From Georgenia satyanarayanai (GTDB lineage: Bacteria; Actinomycetota; Actinomycetes; Actinomycetales; Actinomycetaceae): a stretch of 64,000 nt of DNA. The position numbers and the translations under genes are program-made. The DNA lies in assembly GCF_900116375.1 (NCBI RefSeq), contig NZ_UETB01000007.1, positions 62,001-126,000 of the forward strand, read 5' to 3'. The stretch's first letter is position 1; every line of letters begins with the position of its first letter. This document shows positions 53,061-62,398 of the stretch, in pieces. The notes beneath the pieces were generated by a model. The model ran no database searches and was not told the origin of the DNA. It worked only from the letters and a program-made list of their open reading frames with translations.

Positions 53061-53975
53061 ATGAAGAACACCCGACGCACGGGGGCAGTCCTCGCCTCCG
53101 CCACCGCGCTGGCCCTCACCCTCGGCGCCTGCGGCGACGACACCGCCGACGACAACGGCACGGACACCGGCGCCACGACCGGGAGCGACGCCGGCCCCAT
53201 CACCATCGGCATCCACTCCGGCTGGGAGGAGGGCATCGCCGTCTCCCACCTGTGGCAGCACATCCTCGAGGAGCAGGGCTACGAGGTGGAGATGGAGACG
53301 GCGGACGCCGGCGTCGTCTTCACCGGCCTCGCCCAGGGCGACTACGACGTCAACTTCGACACCTGGCTGCCGTCCACCCACGGCCACTACCTCGAGCAGT
53401 ACGGCGACGACCTCGAGGAGCTGGGCAGCTGGTTCCAGGAGGCCCCGCTGACCATCGCGGTCAACGAGGACGCCCCCATCGACTCCCTCGCCGAGCTCGC
53501 CGAGAACGCCGACCTCTTCGACAACCGCCTCGTGGGCATCGAGTCCGGCGCCGGCCTGACGAAGATCACCCAGGAGCAGGTCATCCCGACCTACGGCCTG
53601 GAGGACATGGACTACCTCGTCTCTTCCACGCCCGCCATGCTCACCGAGCTCCGCGGGGCCGTCGACGCCGGCGAGAACGTCGTCGTCACGCTGTGGCGCC
53701 CGCACTGGGCCTACGACGAGTTCCCCATCAAGGACCTCGAGGACCCCGAGGGTGCGCTCGGTGAGCCGGACGACATCTACACCTACGGCACCGCCGGCTT
53801 CTCCGACACCTACCCCGAGGTCGCCGAGTGGATGGCGAACTTCACGATGGACGACGACCAGCTCCACGAGCTCGAGAACATCATGTTCAACGAGCTCGAG
53901 GGCGAGGACAACGACGCCGCCGTGGACCAGTGGGTCGAGGAGAACCAGGAGTTCGTCGACTCCATCACCGGCTGA
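53061..53975 (+). CDS. proX: Glycine betaine substrate-binding lipoprotein
   Basis: A 304-residue lipoprotein (lipobox LTLGAC, Cys24) followed by an acidic linker. The mature domain is the OpuAC/ProX fold: GIHSGWEEGIAVSHLW, GDYDVNFDTWLPSTHGHYL and VVTLWRPHWAYDEFPIKDL, with the Trp residues that cage quaternary amines (in SGWEE, DTWLP and RPHWA). Mature protein is very acidic. The start ATG 53061 has AAGGACG upstream. It completes the proVWX operon. Confidence 0.92.
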   Translation: MKNTRRTGAVLASATALALTLGACGDDTADDNGTDTGATTGSDAGPITIGIHSGWEEGIAVSHLWQHILEEQGYEVEMETADAGVVFTGLAQGDYDVNFDTWLPSTHGHYLEQYGDDLEELGSWFQEAPLTIAVNEDAPIDSLAELAENADLFDNRLVGIESGAGLTKITQEQVIPTYGLEDMDYLVSSTPAMLTELRGAVDAGENVVVTLWRPHWAYDEFPIKDLEDPEGALGEPDDIYTYGTAGFSDTYPEVAEWMANFTMDDDQLHELENIMFNELEGEDNDAAVDQWVEENQEFVDSITG

Positions 53976-53988
53976 CCCCGCCACCAGT

Positions 53989-54045
53989 AACAACTCAGCT
54001 CTCGGCGCGAGGGGGTGGACCCCTGGCGCCGAGAGCTGAGTCGTT
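53989..54045. repeat. Palindromic repeat/terminator after proX
   Basis: Two 20-bp arms (53989-54008 and 54026-54045) pair with one mismatch and enclose a 17-nt loop with an inner GGGG/CCCC. The left arm is AACAACTCAGCTCTCGGCGC. The core matches the repeat at 5538 and the 18-bp units at 27004 and 45025. It begins 13 bases past the proX stop and probably terminates that operon. Confidence 0.7.
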
Positions 54046-54219
54046 CCTGGACGTCGCCGGCCCGATCGCCCCGGACGCCTCCTTCGTCGCGCAGTTCACC
54101 TGACGCGCCGGGGCGACTGGCCCCGGACCGACGTAGAGTTGTGGGGCCGTGGACGCGGTCGGCCGCCACGCGGCCACCACGCGCCCGGCGACTTCGTGCA
54201 GCACAGGAGAGGCTCTCGC

Positions 54220-56298
54220 ATGACCGCAGCCACGACACCCGTCGCGGCCCACGCGTCCGCCCCCACGACCCGCTTCCGCGGCGACATCCAGGGCCTGCGT
54301 GCCGTGGCCGTGGGGCTCGTCCTGCTCTACCACGCGGGGGTGCCCTTTCTCCCGGGCGGGTTCGTCGGGGTGGACGTCTTCTTCGTCATCTCCGGCTTCC
54401 TCATCACCGGCCTCATCGTCCGCGAGGTCGAGCGCACCGGGAGGCTCAGCCTGAGCCGCTTCTACGCGCGCCGCGCGAAGCGACTGCTGCCGGCGACCGC
54501 GGTCGTCTTCGTCACGGTCGCCGCGCTCACGCTCCTGTTCCTCCCCGTCACCCGCTGGCGTGACATCGCGGGTGACATCGCGGCCAGCTCGGTGTACCTC
54601 GTCAACTGGCGCCTGGCGGACCGCTCGGTCGACTACCTCGCCGCCGAGTCCGCAGCCAGCCCGCTCCAGCACTTCTGGTCCCTCGCCGTCGAGGAGCAGT
54701 TCTACATCGTGTGGCCGCTGCTCATCGTCGCGCTCTTCTGGCGCTGGCGCCGCGGCAGCGCCTCCCGCCGGCTCCTCCTCGGCCTCGCCGTCATCGCCGT
54801 CCCCTCCTTCGTGTGGTCGGTGCACCTGACGACGGCGAACCCCGGCGCCGCCTACTTCGTCACGACCACCCGGTTGTGGGAGATGGCCGTCGGGGCGGTC
54901 CTCGCCGTCGGCGTCGTCCACGCCGACCGGCTCTCCCCCACGGTGCGGACTGTCCTCGGCTGGGCCGGACTGGCCGCGATCGGCTACGCCGCCCTCACCT
55001 TCGACGCCTCCACGACCTTCCCCGGCGCCGCCGCCCTCGTCCCCACCCTGGGCGCCGCCGCCGTGCTCCTCGCCGGCAGCGGCGACGGTCGGGGGGAGCT
55101 CGGGCCGCTGACGGCCACCCCCATGCAGCACGTCGGTGCCTGGTCCTACTCGCTGTACCTGTGGCACTGGCCCCTCATCGTCGTCGCGACGGCGGTGTGG
55201 GGCGCCGACGGCACGCTGCCCGTGACGACGGGCCTGCTCGTCGTCACGGCCTCCGTCCTCCCGGCCTGGCTCACCTACCGGCTGGTCGAGCGTCCCTTCC
55301 ACCAGTCCCCCCGGTTCGGGGTGCCGTGGCGCGCCGGCGTGCTCGGCCTCGTGTGCGTGGCCGTGGGCCTGACCGCCGCGGGGCTGCTCGCCGTGGCATC
55401 CACCAGGGCGAGCGTCCCCGAGGGGGCGGGCCGTGGCGCCGCGGTCCTCGGTGACGACCCGGCCGCCGCCGACGCCGGGGAGCCGGAGGAGGTCACGTCG
55501 ATCACCCCTCCGCTCGCGGACGCCCCCGACGACGTCGCGGACGTGTACGGCGACGGCTGCCACCAGGACCAGCGCAGCGCAGAGGTGACCTCCTGCGTCT
55601 ACGGCGACACCGAGTCCGAGACCGTCATCGCGCTCGTCGGCGACTCCCACGCCGCCCACTGGCAGCCGACGCTCGAGGTGCTCGCCGAGGAGAACGGGTG
55701 GCGGCTGGAGACGTACACGAAGTCGGCCTGCATCTTCGCCGACGTCCTCGTGTGGAGCGGCAGCGCGTCCGAGCCGTACGTCAGCTGCCAGGAGTGGCAG
55801 GACACCGTCCGCGAGCAGCTCACCGCCCAGGGACCCGACGTCGTCGTGGTGAGCACCAGCGGGGCGTATCGGCTGCCCGGCGACGGCGAGCCGCTGTCGC
55901 GCGAGGAGTCGCTCGACGGGCTCGCCGAGGGAAGCGCACGCAACTGGCGGGCCCTGGAGGACGCCGGCGTGGACGTTCTCACGATCAACGACACCCCGCG
56001 GCTCGCCGTCGACGCTCCCGAGTGCGTCGCCGAGCACCTCGACGACATCGACGCGTGCGCGATCGACCGGGACGCCGCGATGTCACGCTCCGGGGCGGCT
56101 CTGCTCCGAACTGCCGCGGAGCAGGTGCCCGAGGTGGACTTCGTCGACCTCACGGAGTACGTCTGCCCGCGGCAGAGCTGCGTCCCGGTCGTGGGCGGGG
56201 TCCTCACCTTCTCGGACGCCCATCACCTCACGGCGACCTACGCCCGCACGCTGGCTCCGCGCCTGGCCGAGACGATCACCCCGCTCCTCGCGCGCTGA
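54220..56298 (+). CDS. Acyltransferase-3/SGNH-domain membrane protein
   Basis: A 692-residue O-acyltransferase of the OafA type. The N-terminal acyltransferase-3 domain has about 10-11 transmembrane helices, with FRGDIQGLRAVAVGLVLLYH at the start and the HFWSLAVEEQFYIVWPL motif. A C-terminal extracytoplasmic SGNH domain (about 455-690) has LVGDSHAAHW with Ser476 and a late SDAHHLTATYA block. These proteins O-acetylate surface sugars or peptidoglycan. The start ATG 54220 has AGGAGAGG; TAGAGT about 85 bases upstream may be its -10. It stands alone between the proX terminator and the convergent Trm112-like gene. Confidence 0.88.
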   Translation: MTAATTPVAAHASAPTTRFRGDIQGLRAVAVGLVLLYHAGVPFLPGGFVGVDVFFVISGFLITGLIVREVERTGRLSLSRFYARRAKRLLPATAVVFVTVAALTLLFLPVTRWRDIAGDIAASSVYLVNWRLADRSVDYLAAESAASPLQHFWSLAVEEQFYIVWPLLIVALFWRWRRGSASRRLLLGLAVIAVPSFVWSVHLTTANPGAAYFVTTTRLWEMAVGAVLAVGVVHADRLSPTVRTVLGWAGLAAIGYAALTFDASTTFPGAAALVPTLGAAAVLLAGSGDGRGELGPLTATPMQHVGAWSYSLYLWHWPLIVVATAVWGADGTLPVTTGLLVVTASVLPAWLTYRLVERPFHQSPRFGVPWRAGVLGLVCVAVGLTAAGLLAVASTRASVPEGAGRGAAVLGDDPAAADAGEPEEVTSITPPLADAPDDVADVYGDGCHQDQRSAEVTSCVYGDTESETVIALVGDSHAAHWQPTLEVLAEENGWRLETYTKSACIFADVLVWSGSASEPYVSCQEWQDTVREQLTAQGPDVVVVSTSGAYRLPGDGEPLSREESLDGLAEGSARNWRALEDAGVDVLTINDTPRLAVDAPECVAEHLDDIDACAIDRDAAMSRSGAALLRTAAEQVPEVDFVDLTEYVCPRQSCVPVVGGVLTFSDAHHLTATYARTLAPRLAETITPLLAR

Positions 56299-56311
56299 AC
56301 GGGCGCCGGGG

Positions 56312-56515
56312 TCAGAGCTCGCGGGCCTCCTCGGCCAGGAGCACGGGCACACCGTCACGGACGGGGTAGGCCAGCGGGCGCTGCGGGGCGGTGGAGCGCA
56401 GCTCGGGCGTGCCGTCCGGGGCGGTGCCCTCGACGAGCTCGGCGCCCGTCACGGGGCAGCGCAGGATGTCGCGCACCCAGGGCTCGATCGTCGCCGGCTG
56501 CTCGCTCGCACTCAT
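56312..56515 (-). CDS. Trm112-like (UPF0434) small protein
   Basis: A 67-residue protein with the Trm112/UPF0434 pattern: WVRDILRCPVTGAELVEG near the start and RPLAYPVRDGVPVLLAEEA near the end. In Actinobacteria such proteins commonly flank the DUF3499/manB region; manB itself is not present here. It has a single cysteine, so a zinc site is unlikely. The start at 56515 has GGAGAC/GGAG upstream. Confidence 0.75.
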   Translation of the reverse strand: MSASEQPATIEPWVRDILRCPVTGAELVEGTAPDGTPELRSTAPQRPLAYPVRDGVPVLLAEEAREL

Positions 56516-56570
56516 CACTTGCTCCGTCTCCCTGCGCCCGGTGCGCAGGCCTCCCAGCGTAGTCGCCGGA

Positions 56571-56972
56571 TCAGTCGGCCTCGCCGGGCAGCACCCGCAG
56601 GTGGCCACGGCGTCCGAGCTCGGGCTCGGGCAGGCGGTGGGTGACCGGTGCCGGGGTGACGGTGCCGGGCCGGGTGGCGGGCACGGAGGGGCCGGGGCGG
56701 GCCCGGGAGGCCTCACGCACGGCGTCGGCCAGCGCCTCGATGTCGTCGGCGCTGGGCGGGGCGGGGACGAACTCGGTGGCGAGCCGGACGACCTCCCAGC
56801 CGCGCGGCGCGGTGAGCCGGTGCGCGTGCTCCTCGCACAGGTCGTAGGAGTGCGGCTCGGACTGGGTGGCGAGCGGGCCCAGGACGGCGGTGGAGTCGGC
56901 GTACACGTAGGTGAGGGTCGCCACGGCGGGGCGGGTGCAGGCGGCGCGCGTGCAGTGGCGGGAAGGTCTCAC
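56571..56972 (-). CDS. DUF3499 protein
   Basis: A 133-residue protein of the actinobacterial DUF3499 family: N-terminal VRPSRHCTRAACTRPAVATLTYVYADSTAVLGPL, quoted here in part (CTRAACTRPAVATLTYVYAD), then HSYDLCEEHAHRLTAPRGWE. Four cysteines and the CEEH block suggest zinc binding. The tail is Pro/Thr-rich. The start GTG 56972 is fixed by TACCGT six bases upstream. It is divergent from the DUF1025-like gene (gap 77 bp). Function unknown. Confidence 0.85.
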   Translation of the reverse strand: MRPSRHCTRAACTRPAVATLTYVYADSTAVLGPLATQSEPHSYDLCEEHAHRLTAPRGWEVVRLATEFVPAPPSADDIEALADAVREASRARPGPSVPATRPGTVTPAPVTHRLPEPELGRRGHLRVLPGEAD

Positions 56973-56978
56973 GCCCCG

Positions 56979-56984
56979 ACGGTA
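56979..56984 (-). promoter_or_regulatory. Leaderless -10 box of the DUF3499 gene
   Basis: TACCGT on the minus strand, six bases before GTG 56972. Confidence 0.55.
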
Positions 56985-57037
56985 CAACGTCGCGCGGGCA
57001 CCACCGGGACAACCACGCCGGTGCCACCCCGGGGGCA

Positions 57038-57043
57038 TAGCAT
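57038..57043 (+). promoter_or_regulatory. Leaderless -10 box of the DUF1025-like gene
   Basis: TAGCAT, six bases before ATG 57050. A GAGGG stretch lies between, so a Shine-Dalgarno start is not excluded. Confidence 0.5.
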
Positions 57044-57049
57044 CGAGGG

Positions 57050-57478
57050 ATGCCCGACGACCTCGTGATCCCCTCCCGGCGCTCCGCGCGCCGCCGGGAC
57101 CGCCGTGGTCGCGGACTGCGTGGCCCCCTGCTGCCGCCGACCCTGCCCGGGTGGCGCACCCGCAGCGAGGAGTTCGACGACGCCGTGCTGGGTGCCGTCG
57201 AGCGGCTCGAGAAGCGCTGGTCGCGCCAGCTGTCGGCGGTCGAGTTCGGTGTCGAGGAGGTGCCGCCGTCGGACCCGAGCCCGTGGGAGCGGGACGCCGT
57301 CGCCCTGGGCCGCTACTTCCCGGCAGACCCGGCCGCCGGTCTCACCGACCGCGTGGTCCTCTACCGCCGGCCGATCCAGTCCCGCTGCGAGGACGCCACC
57401 GAGCTCCACGCGCTCGTCGAGGAGGTCGTGCGCGAGCAGGTGGCCCACCTCCTGGGCCGCGACCCCGACGACCTCTGA
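57050..57478 (+). CDS. Metallopeptidase-family (DUF1025, zincin-like) protein without HExxH
   Basis: A 142-residue protein with the DUF1025/MTH-type layout: a basic N-terminus, a helix FDDAVLGAVERLEKRW, VEFGVEEVPPSDPSPW, VVLYRRPIQSRCED and a C-terminal helix. Where family members have HExxHHFG, this protein has Arg128-Glu129-Gln-Val-Ala132-His133-LLG, so the first two zinc-binding histidines are missing. It is probably not a peptidase. It lies next to DUF3499, as in many Actinobacteria. Confidence 0.8.
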   Translation: MPDDLVIPSRRSARRRDRRGRGLRGPLLPPTLPGWRTRSEEFDDAVLGAVERLEKRWSRQLSAVEFGVEEVPPSDPSPWERDAVALGRYFPADPAAGLTDRVVLYRRPIQSRCEDATELHALVEEVVREQVAHLLGRDPDDL

Positions 57479-57485
57479 GCCGGGC

Positions 57486-59051
57486 TCAGCCCAGCGGGCG
57501 CGGGGCCGGGGCGAGGGGGACGGCACTGGCCGTCCGGGCGTCCTCGGACAGCGGCACGAAGGACATGAGGCTGCCGTCCGGCGCGGCCGCCGTGAGCATG
57601 ACCCCGCCGTGGACGGCGCCGTCGGCCGCCCGCACCTGGAGCGCGGCCACCTCCCCGTCGGCGAGTGCCGCGACGTCCTCGCGCAGAGTCGTGCGGGCGC
57701 CGAGCGTGCGGGTCACCGGTGCGCCACGGGTGCCGTCGCGCAGGACGGGGACGAGCTCGACCTCGACGTCGCCGTCGGCGGGGTTGGCCAGGACGAGGTA
57801 CCTGGAGGTGACGGCGTCACCGGGGACGGCGACGACGCCGGAGGCGAGGGCGGGCACCGCCGGGGACCAGGCCCGGTCGACCGGCGCGGTGCCGGGGTCC
57901 TCCTCGCTCGCGGTGCCGACGGTCGTCGTCACGGCGGCCGCGGTGACGGGGCGGTCGGCGCTCACGACCGCCGACCACGGGCCCCCCGGGATCCCGGTGA
58001 GGGAGACGTCGACGACGGCACCCGGATCGAGCACGAGGTCCTCGGCACCGGGGACGGGCTCGGGACCGTCGGCCCCGAGCAGCTCGAGGCTGACCGTCGC
58101 GGTCTCCTCGCCGGGGTTGACGACGCGCACGGCGGGCGCATCCGCCTCCTCCCCGGAGGTCTCGCCCAGGAAGATACCGGGGACGACGACGGTCTCGGCG
58201 GGCGGGACCGACGGGGCGACGAGATCGGTGCCGCCGGGGACCAGGCCCCGCAGCCGGCTGTCCTGGACGAGCGCGGTCACCTCACCCCCGGCCGCGGCGA
58301 CGTGGATCGCGACCCTCGGGTCGGCGGCCAGGGCCTCCAGCAGGACGATGCGCTGACCGCCCGCCGGGACGAGGACCGTGCCGGCGGTCGACAGGTCCAG
58401 TGCCCCGGTGCTGCCCCACCCGGCGAGCGTGACGGACGCCGGGGTCTGTCCGACGTTCGACAGGACGAGCTGGGCGGAGTCCCCGGGCTGGGTGGAGCCG
58501 CCGACGAGCCACGCCGAGGTGGACGGGGTCTGGCAGGAGGTGGCCGCCAGGCCGCGCAGGTCCCCGGACCCGGTCACGGCCACGCTGGTCCCCGCGGCGA
58601 GCGCCACGGCGTCCTCGACAGGGTCCGCCTCCAGGACGGTGGCCTCACCGGCGTCGGTGAGCTGCGCCAGGCGGGCACTGCCGGCGAGGGAGACCTCCTC
58701 CCCGGCAGGGGCGCCGAGGCTCGGCCGCAGGCGCAGGGCGCCCGGCGGCTCGTCCTCGCCGCGGGCGAGCGTGACGACGTCGAGCACCGTGCTCGTGCCC
58801 GAGCCCTCCGGGTCGAACTCGTCGTAGCCGAGGTCCTCACCGTCCACGGCGGTAGCGAGCCGCGGCGGGCCGGGACAGACCTGGGCGACGCGGGCGGCGT
58901 CGACCGGGACGACGACGTCCCGGACCGCGGCGGCGTCCACGGGGAGGGTCTTGCCCTCGAGCGCCACGCCGGCAGCCGCGGCGAGCAGCACGGCTCCGGA
59001 GACGGCGGTGCTCACCCGGCGCAGGACCCGGCGGCTCGTGGGGGCGCTCAT
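57486..59051 (-). CDS. DUF5719 exported protein
   Basis: A 521-residue protein with an N-terminal transmembrane or signal segment (VSTAVSGAVLLAAAAGVALEG) and a long extracytoplasmic beta-rich chain with repeated motifs such as LVLSNVGQTPASV, VRVVNPGEETATV and LVLANPADGDVEV. The family, DUF5719, accompanies the large GT2 protein in Actinobacteria. Function unknown. It overlaps the GT2 gene by four bases (ATGA). Confidence 0.8.
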   Translation of the reverse strand: MSAPTSRRVLRRVSTAVSGAVLLAAAAGVALEGKTLPVDAAAVRDVVVPVDAARVAQVCPGPPRLATAVDGEDLGYDEFDPEGSGTSTVLDVVTLARGEDEPPGALRLRPSLGAPAGEEVSLAGSARLAQLTDAGEATVLEADPVEDAVALAAGTSVAVTGSGDLRGLAATSCQTPSTSAWLVGGSTQPGDSAQLVLSNVGQTPASVTLAGWGSTGALDLSTAGTVLVPAGGQRIVLLEALAADPRVAIHVAAAGGEVTALVQDSRLRGLVPGGTDLVAPSVPPAETVVVPGIFLGETSGEEADAPAVRVVNPGEETATVSLELLGADGPEPVPGAEDLVLDPGAVVDVSLTGIPGGPWSAVVSADRPVTAAAVTTTVGTASEEDPGTAPVDRAWSPAVPALASGVVAVPGDAVTSRYLVLANPADGDVEVELVPVLRDGTRGAPVTRTLGARTTLREDVAALADGEVAALQVRAADGAVHGGVMLTAAAPDGSLMSFVPLSEDARTASAVPLAPAPRPLG

Positions 59052-62000
59052 GTCGTCTCCTCCCGACGGCGGCGCACCGGTAGCGCGAGCAGCACGGTGA
59101 GCCCCAGGCCCACGGCCTGCGCGACGCGCCACGGCGTGAGCCACGCCGGCTCGTAGCTGATCTCGAGGCGGCCGGTGTGGGCGGGCAGCTCGAAGGCCTG
59201 CCGCCAGCCGTCCGTGGTCGCGCGCAGGGACCTGCCGTTGTAGGTGGCGCGCCAGGCGGTGTCGGCGCGCTCGGCGAGGACGACGAGGCGGCCCTCCTCC
59301 CCCGCGGCGACGCGGCCGCTCGCGCCGACGGGACGCGCGGGCACGGTGGCGAGGACCTGCCCCTCCGCGGACACCACGCGGGCACGGGCCACGGACTGCG
59401 CCGCACCGGCGGCGCCCGTGGACCGGGAGGTACGCCAGATGACCCCGGAGTCGTTCTCCGTCACCCGTTCCAGCCCGGCGGTCGCGTCGAGCCGGGCGAT
59501 GAGGTCCTGGCGGGTGGTCGCGTCGTCGGCGTCCGTGACGGGCGGGACGAGGACGACGCCGACGGCGAGACGCCCGAGCTGCTCGCCGGCCGCGTCCGTG
59601 GTGCCGGTGGCGAGCTCGGCGACGAGCTCGTACAGCTCTGCGGTGGCGTCGTCGGGCGCGGCGGGCGCTCCGGCGGAGGTGAGGCCTCGCGCGGCGACCG
59701 CTGTGGAGGTCTCGCTCAGCTGGGGGCCGGCGTGGCGCCACACCTCCGCCCGGACGGTCTCGCCCTCGGCGCTCAGCGCGAGCACGCGCGCGCGTTCGGG
59801 GCCGGTCTGGAGCTCGCGGGCGAGGGCGGGGACGGGGGGTGCCTCCCGGCCCTCGAGCGCGAGGAGCGGCCCCTCCTGGCCCCGCTGGTCGACGACCGTG
59901 GCGAGCCAGGCACCCGCGGTGACGAGCGGACCGAGAACCATGACGGCGGTGACGACGCCCGCGGAGAGCTGGCGCCAGCCGAAGCTGCGCTCGGTGAGCC
60001 ACTCCCGCAGTCCGTCCCCACCCGCCGTCGTGGCGACGAGCAGCCCGAGGAGGGCGAGGGAGGTCCCGGCCCCCGCCCAGCCGTGGACGACCTGGGCCTC
60101 ACCGGCCAGGTCGCGTCCCACGGCCACCGGGGTGCGGGTGGACAGGAGCGCCGTCGCGAGGCCGACGACGACGGCGACCCAGCCGGCGCGCACCGCCCGC
60201 GCGCGGCCGGTCCCGCGCAGCAGCGCGAGCACCGCGACGAGGGCCACGGCGGCGCCGCCCGCCAGCGCGACGACGGTGAGCCAGGGCTCCCCGAGGCCGG
60301 CCAGCCCGGGCAGCGCGAGGGGCCAGCCGAGGGCGGCGAGCCAGGCGGCTCCGGCGTCGGACGCGAGGGGCACCCCCGGGTCGGCGACGAGCAGCCGCCA
60401 GCCGCCGTCGGGCAGGGTGCCGAGAGCCGCGGTCAGCAGCGGGCCGAGGAGAAGGAGCGGGGGGACGACGACGAGCGCGAGCAGGCGCCGGTGGCGCGGC
60501 ACGACGAGCGCGAGGAGGACGAGGACGACCACCGCCGCCGGCAGGAGCACGGGCGCACCGGCGCACGCGACGGCGAGCGCCAGGCCACCGCCGGCCGCGG
60601 CGGAGATGGACCCGGCGGCGGTGGGAGCGACCGCCTCCGGGGCCGCTGCCGCGGGGAGCGGCCCGGCGGCGGGCTCGTCGTCGCCGTCGTCGCTGCGCCT
60701 CGCGTCGGCGAGGCCGGAGACGATGACGTCGCGGCGGTGCACGCCCACGGCGCGGGCGACACCGAGGGCGGCCCACGGGAGGGCGAGGTGCGCGAGGACG
60801 GCGCCGAGGCGGCCCTGTCCGAGCCCGACGAGCAGTGCGGGGGCGAGTGCCCACACGACAGCCGCCCAGGCGCGCAGGAGCACCGAGCGGGTGGCGGCGC
60901 CGGCGGCGAACCAGGCACCGAGGCCGGCGAGCGGGACGGCGAGGAGGAGCACCGCCGTCGTGAGGACGTTGCCGCCGGCGCCGCCGAGCGGGAGCGCGGC
61001 GACGGCGAGCACGGTGAGCAGCGGGTCGGCCGGGCCGGCGTGGCCGAGGCCCGCGGGGACCCATGCCGAGGTGGCGGTGCGCCACAGCTCGCGGGCGGCC
61101 GCGTCGAGCGGAGCGAGGGCGCCGCCCCGCAGCGCCCCAGCGGTGAGGAGCGGCGCGAGGGCGACGAGCGCGACGGTGGTGAGGCCGAGGAGCACCAGGG
61201 CGAGGGTGCCGCGACGCTGCCGGGCGAGGGCGGCGCGCTCACGGATCTCCAGCTCGCTCGGCGCCACGCGGTGCGCGCGCCCCGCCGCCTGGGACCGGCG
61301 CTCGTTGCGCTTGGCGCGGGCGACGTCGCGCCAGGAGGCGCGCAGCGGCCGCAGGTAGCGCAGCGGCACCCGGCGCGTGGCCCGGTGGCGCCGCCGGGCA
61401 CGCCACACGGCCGCCGGCCGGGCCAGCACCTCGGCCGCGGCGCGCATCTCGGCGGCCACGAGCCCGATCTCCTTGGTCGCCACGCGCCACAGCGCCCGGA
61501 CCGGTGCCAGCGCGAGGATCGCGAGGACGACGAGGGGCACCCAGTACCAGGGGGTCGTGGTGAGCCACACGAAGAGCTGGGAGCGGCGGCGCGCGGCGAA
61601 GGAGCGGCGCGGGTCCGGCACGGTCTGCGGGTCGGGCCGCGCGGAGGAGAGGTCACGCAGACCCTGGTAGGAGGCCCGCGCGTGGTGGACGACGGCGCCG
61701 GGGACGACGACGACGCGGTGGCCGGCGAGCCAGGCGCGCTGCGACAGGTCCAGGCCGTCACCGAAGGGGCCCAGGGCGGGGTCGGGCCCGCCGAGCTCGT
61801 CCCAGAACGTGCGCCGGACGAGCGCGCCGGCGGTCCCGACGGCGAGCACGTCCTCGCGGGCGTCGTGCTGCCCCTGGTCGATCTCGCCGTCCTCGATGTC
61901 CGGGACGCGCCGGCCGGTGGCCGTCGCCCGGACGCCGGCCTCGAGGAGGAGGTCGGGCTGTGCCCAGTCACGCTGCTTGGGACCGGCGATCGCGACGGAC

Positions 62001-62392
62001 GGGCCGGACTCCCCCGCACGGAGCAGCTCGGCGTGGGCCCGGGGCTCGGGTGCGGAGTCGTCGTGGAGGAGCCACAGCCAGGGCGCCGCCTGCCCCTCCT
62101 GCCCGTGCTCGGCGAGCGCGGCCCGCACGGCCGCCCCGAAGGTGCGAGGCGCAGGGACCTGGAGCACCCGCACGGTGGACACCTCACGCAGCCCGGCGGC
62201 GTCGATCGCCTCGTGGACCGGCACGCCCGTGCCCACCTCGCGGCCCGGGGCGCTGGTGTCGACGACGAGGACGGTCCCGACCGGGCGCGTCTGCTCCGCC
62301 AGGCCCCGCAGCGTCCGCGGCAGGTACGGCGAGACGCCGGGGCTCACCACGACGGCGAGCGTCGTGGCGGCGCCGGCGTCAGTGGCCGACAT
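59048..62392 (-). CDS. Giant family 2 glycosyltransferase membrane protein
   Basis: A 1114-residue protein. The N-terminal GT2 domain (about 10-270) starts LAVVVSPGVSPYLPRTLRGL and contains the nucleotide-sugar acid motif LWLLHDDSAPEP and FGDGLDLSQRAWLAGHRV. At least ten transmembrane helices follow (about 280-870). An extracytoplasmic C-terminal region ends with one last helix and RRRREETT. It probably transfers sugars to a lipid or envelope acceptor. The start ATG 62392 is six bases after the whiB stop, with whiB, this gene and DUF5719 likely co-transcribed. TTG 62395 is an alternative start. Confidence 0.85.
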   Translation of the reverse strand: MSATDAGAATTLAVVVSPGVSPYLPRTLRGLAEQTRPVGTVLVVDTSAPGREVGTGVPVHEAIDAAGLREVSTVRVLQVPAPRTFGAAVRAALAEHGQEGQAAPWLWLLHDDSAPEPRAHAELLRAGESGPSVAIAGPKQRDWAQPDLLLEAGVRATATGRRVPDIEDGEIDQGQHDAREDVLAVGTAGALVRRTFWDELGGPDPALGPFGDGLDLSQRAWLAGHRVVVVPGAVVHHARASYQGLRDLSSARPDPQTVPDPRRSFAARRRSQLFVWLTTTPWYWVPLVVLAILALAPVRALWRVATKEIGLVAAEMRAAAEVLARPAAVWRARRRHRATRRVPLRYLRPLRASWRDVARAKRNERRSQAAGRAHRVAPSELEIRERAALARQRRGTLALVLLGLTTVALVALAPLLTAGALRGGALAPLDAAARELWRTATSAWVPAGLGHAGPADPLLTVLAVAALPLGGAGGNVLTTAVLLLAVPLAGLGAWFAAGAATRSVLLRAWAAVVWALAPALLVGLGQGRLGAVLAHLALPWAALGVARAVGVHRRDVIVSGLADARRSDDGDDEPAAGPLPAAAAPEAVAPTAAGSISAAAGGGLALAVACAGAPVLLPAAVVVLVLLALVVPRHRRLLALVVVPPLLLLGPLLTAALGTLPDGGWRLLVADPGVPLASDAGAAWLAALGWPLALPGLAGLGEPWLTVVALAGGAAVALVAVLALLRGTGRARAVRAGWVAVVVGLATALLSTRTPVAVGRDLAGEAQVVHGWAGAGTSLALLGLLVATTAGGDGLREWLTERSFGWRQLSAGVVTAVMVLGPLVTAGAWLATVVDQRGQEGPLLALEGREAPPVPALARELQTGPERARVLALSAEGETVRAEVWRHAGPQLSETSTAVAARGLTSAGAPAAPDDATAELYELVAELATGTTDAAGEQLGRLAVGVVLVPPVTDADDATTRQDLIARLDATAGLERVTENDSGVIWRTSRSTGAAGAAQSVARARVVSAEGQVLATVPARPVGASGRVAAGEEGRLVVLAERADTAWRATYNGRSLRATTDGWRQAFELPAHTGRLEISYEPAWLTPWRVAQAVGLGLTVLLALPVRRRREETT

Positions 62393-62398
62393 CAAGCA

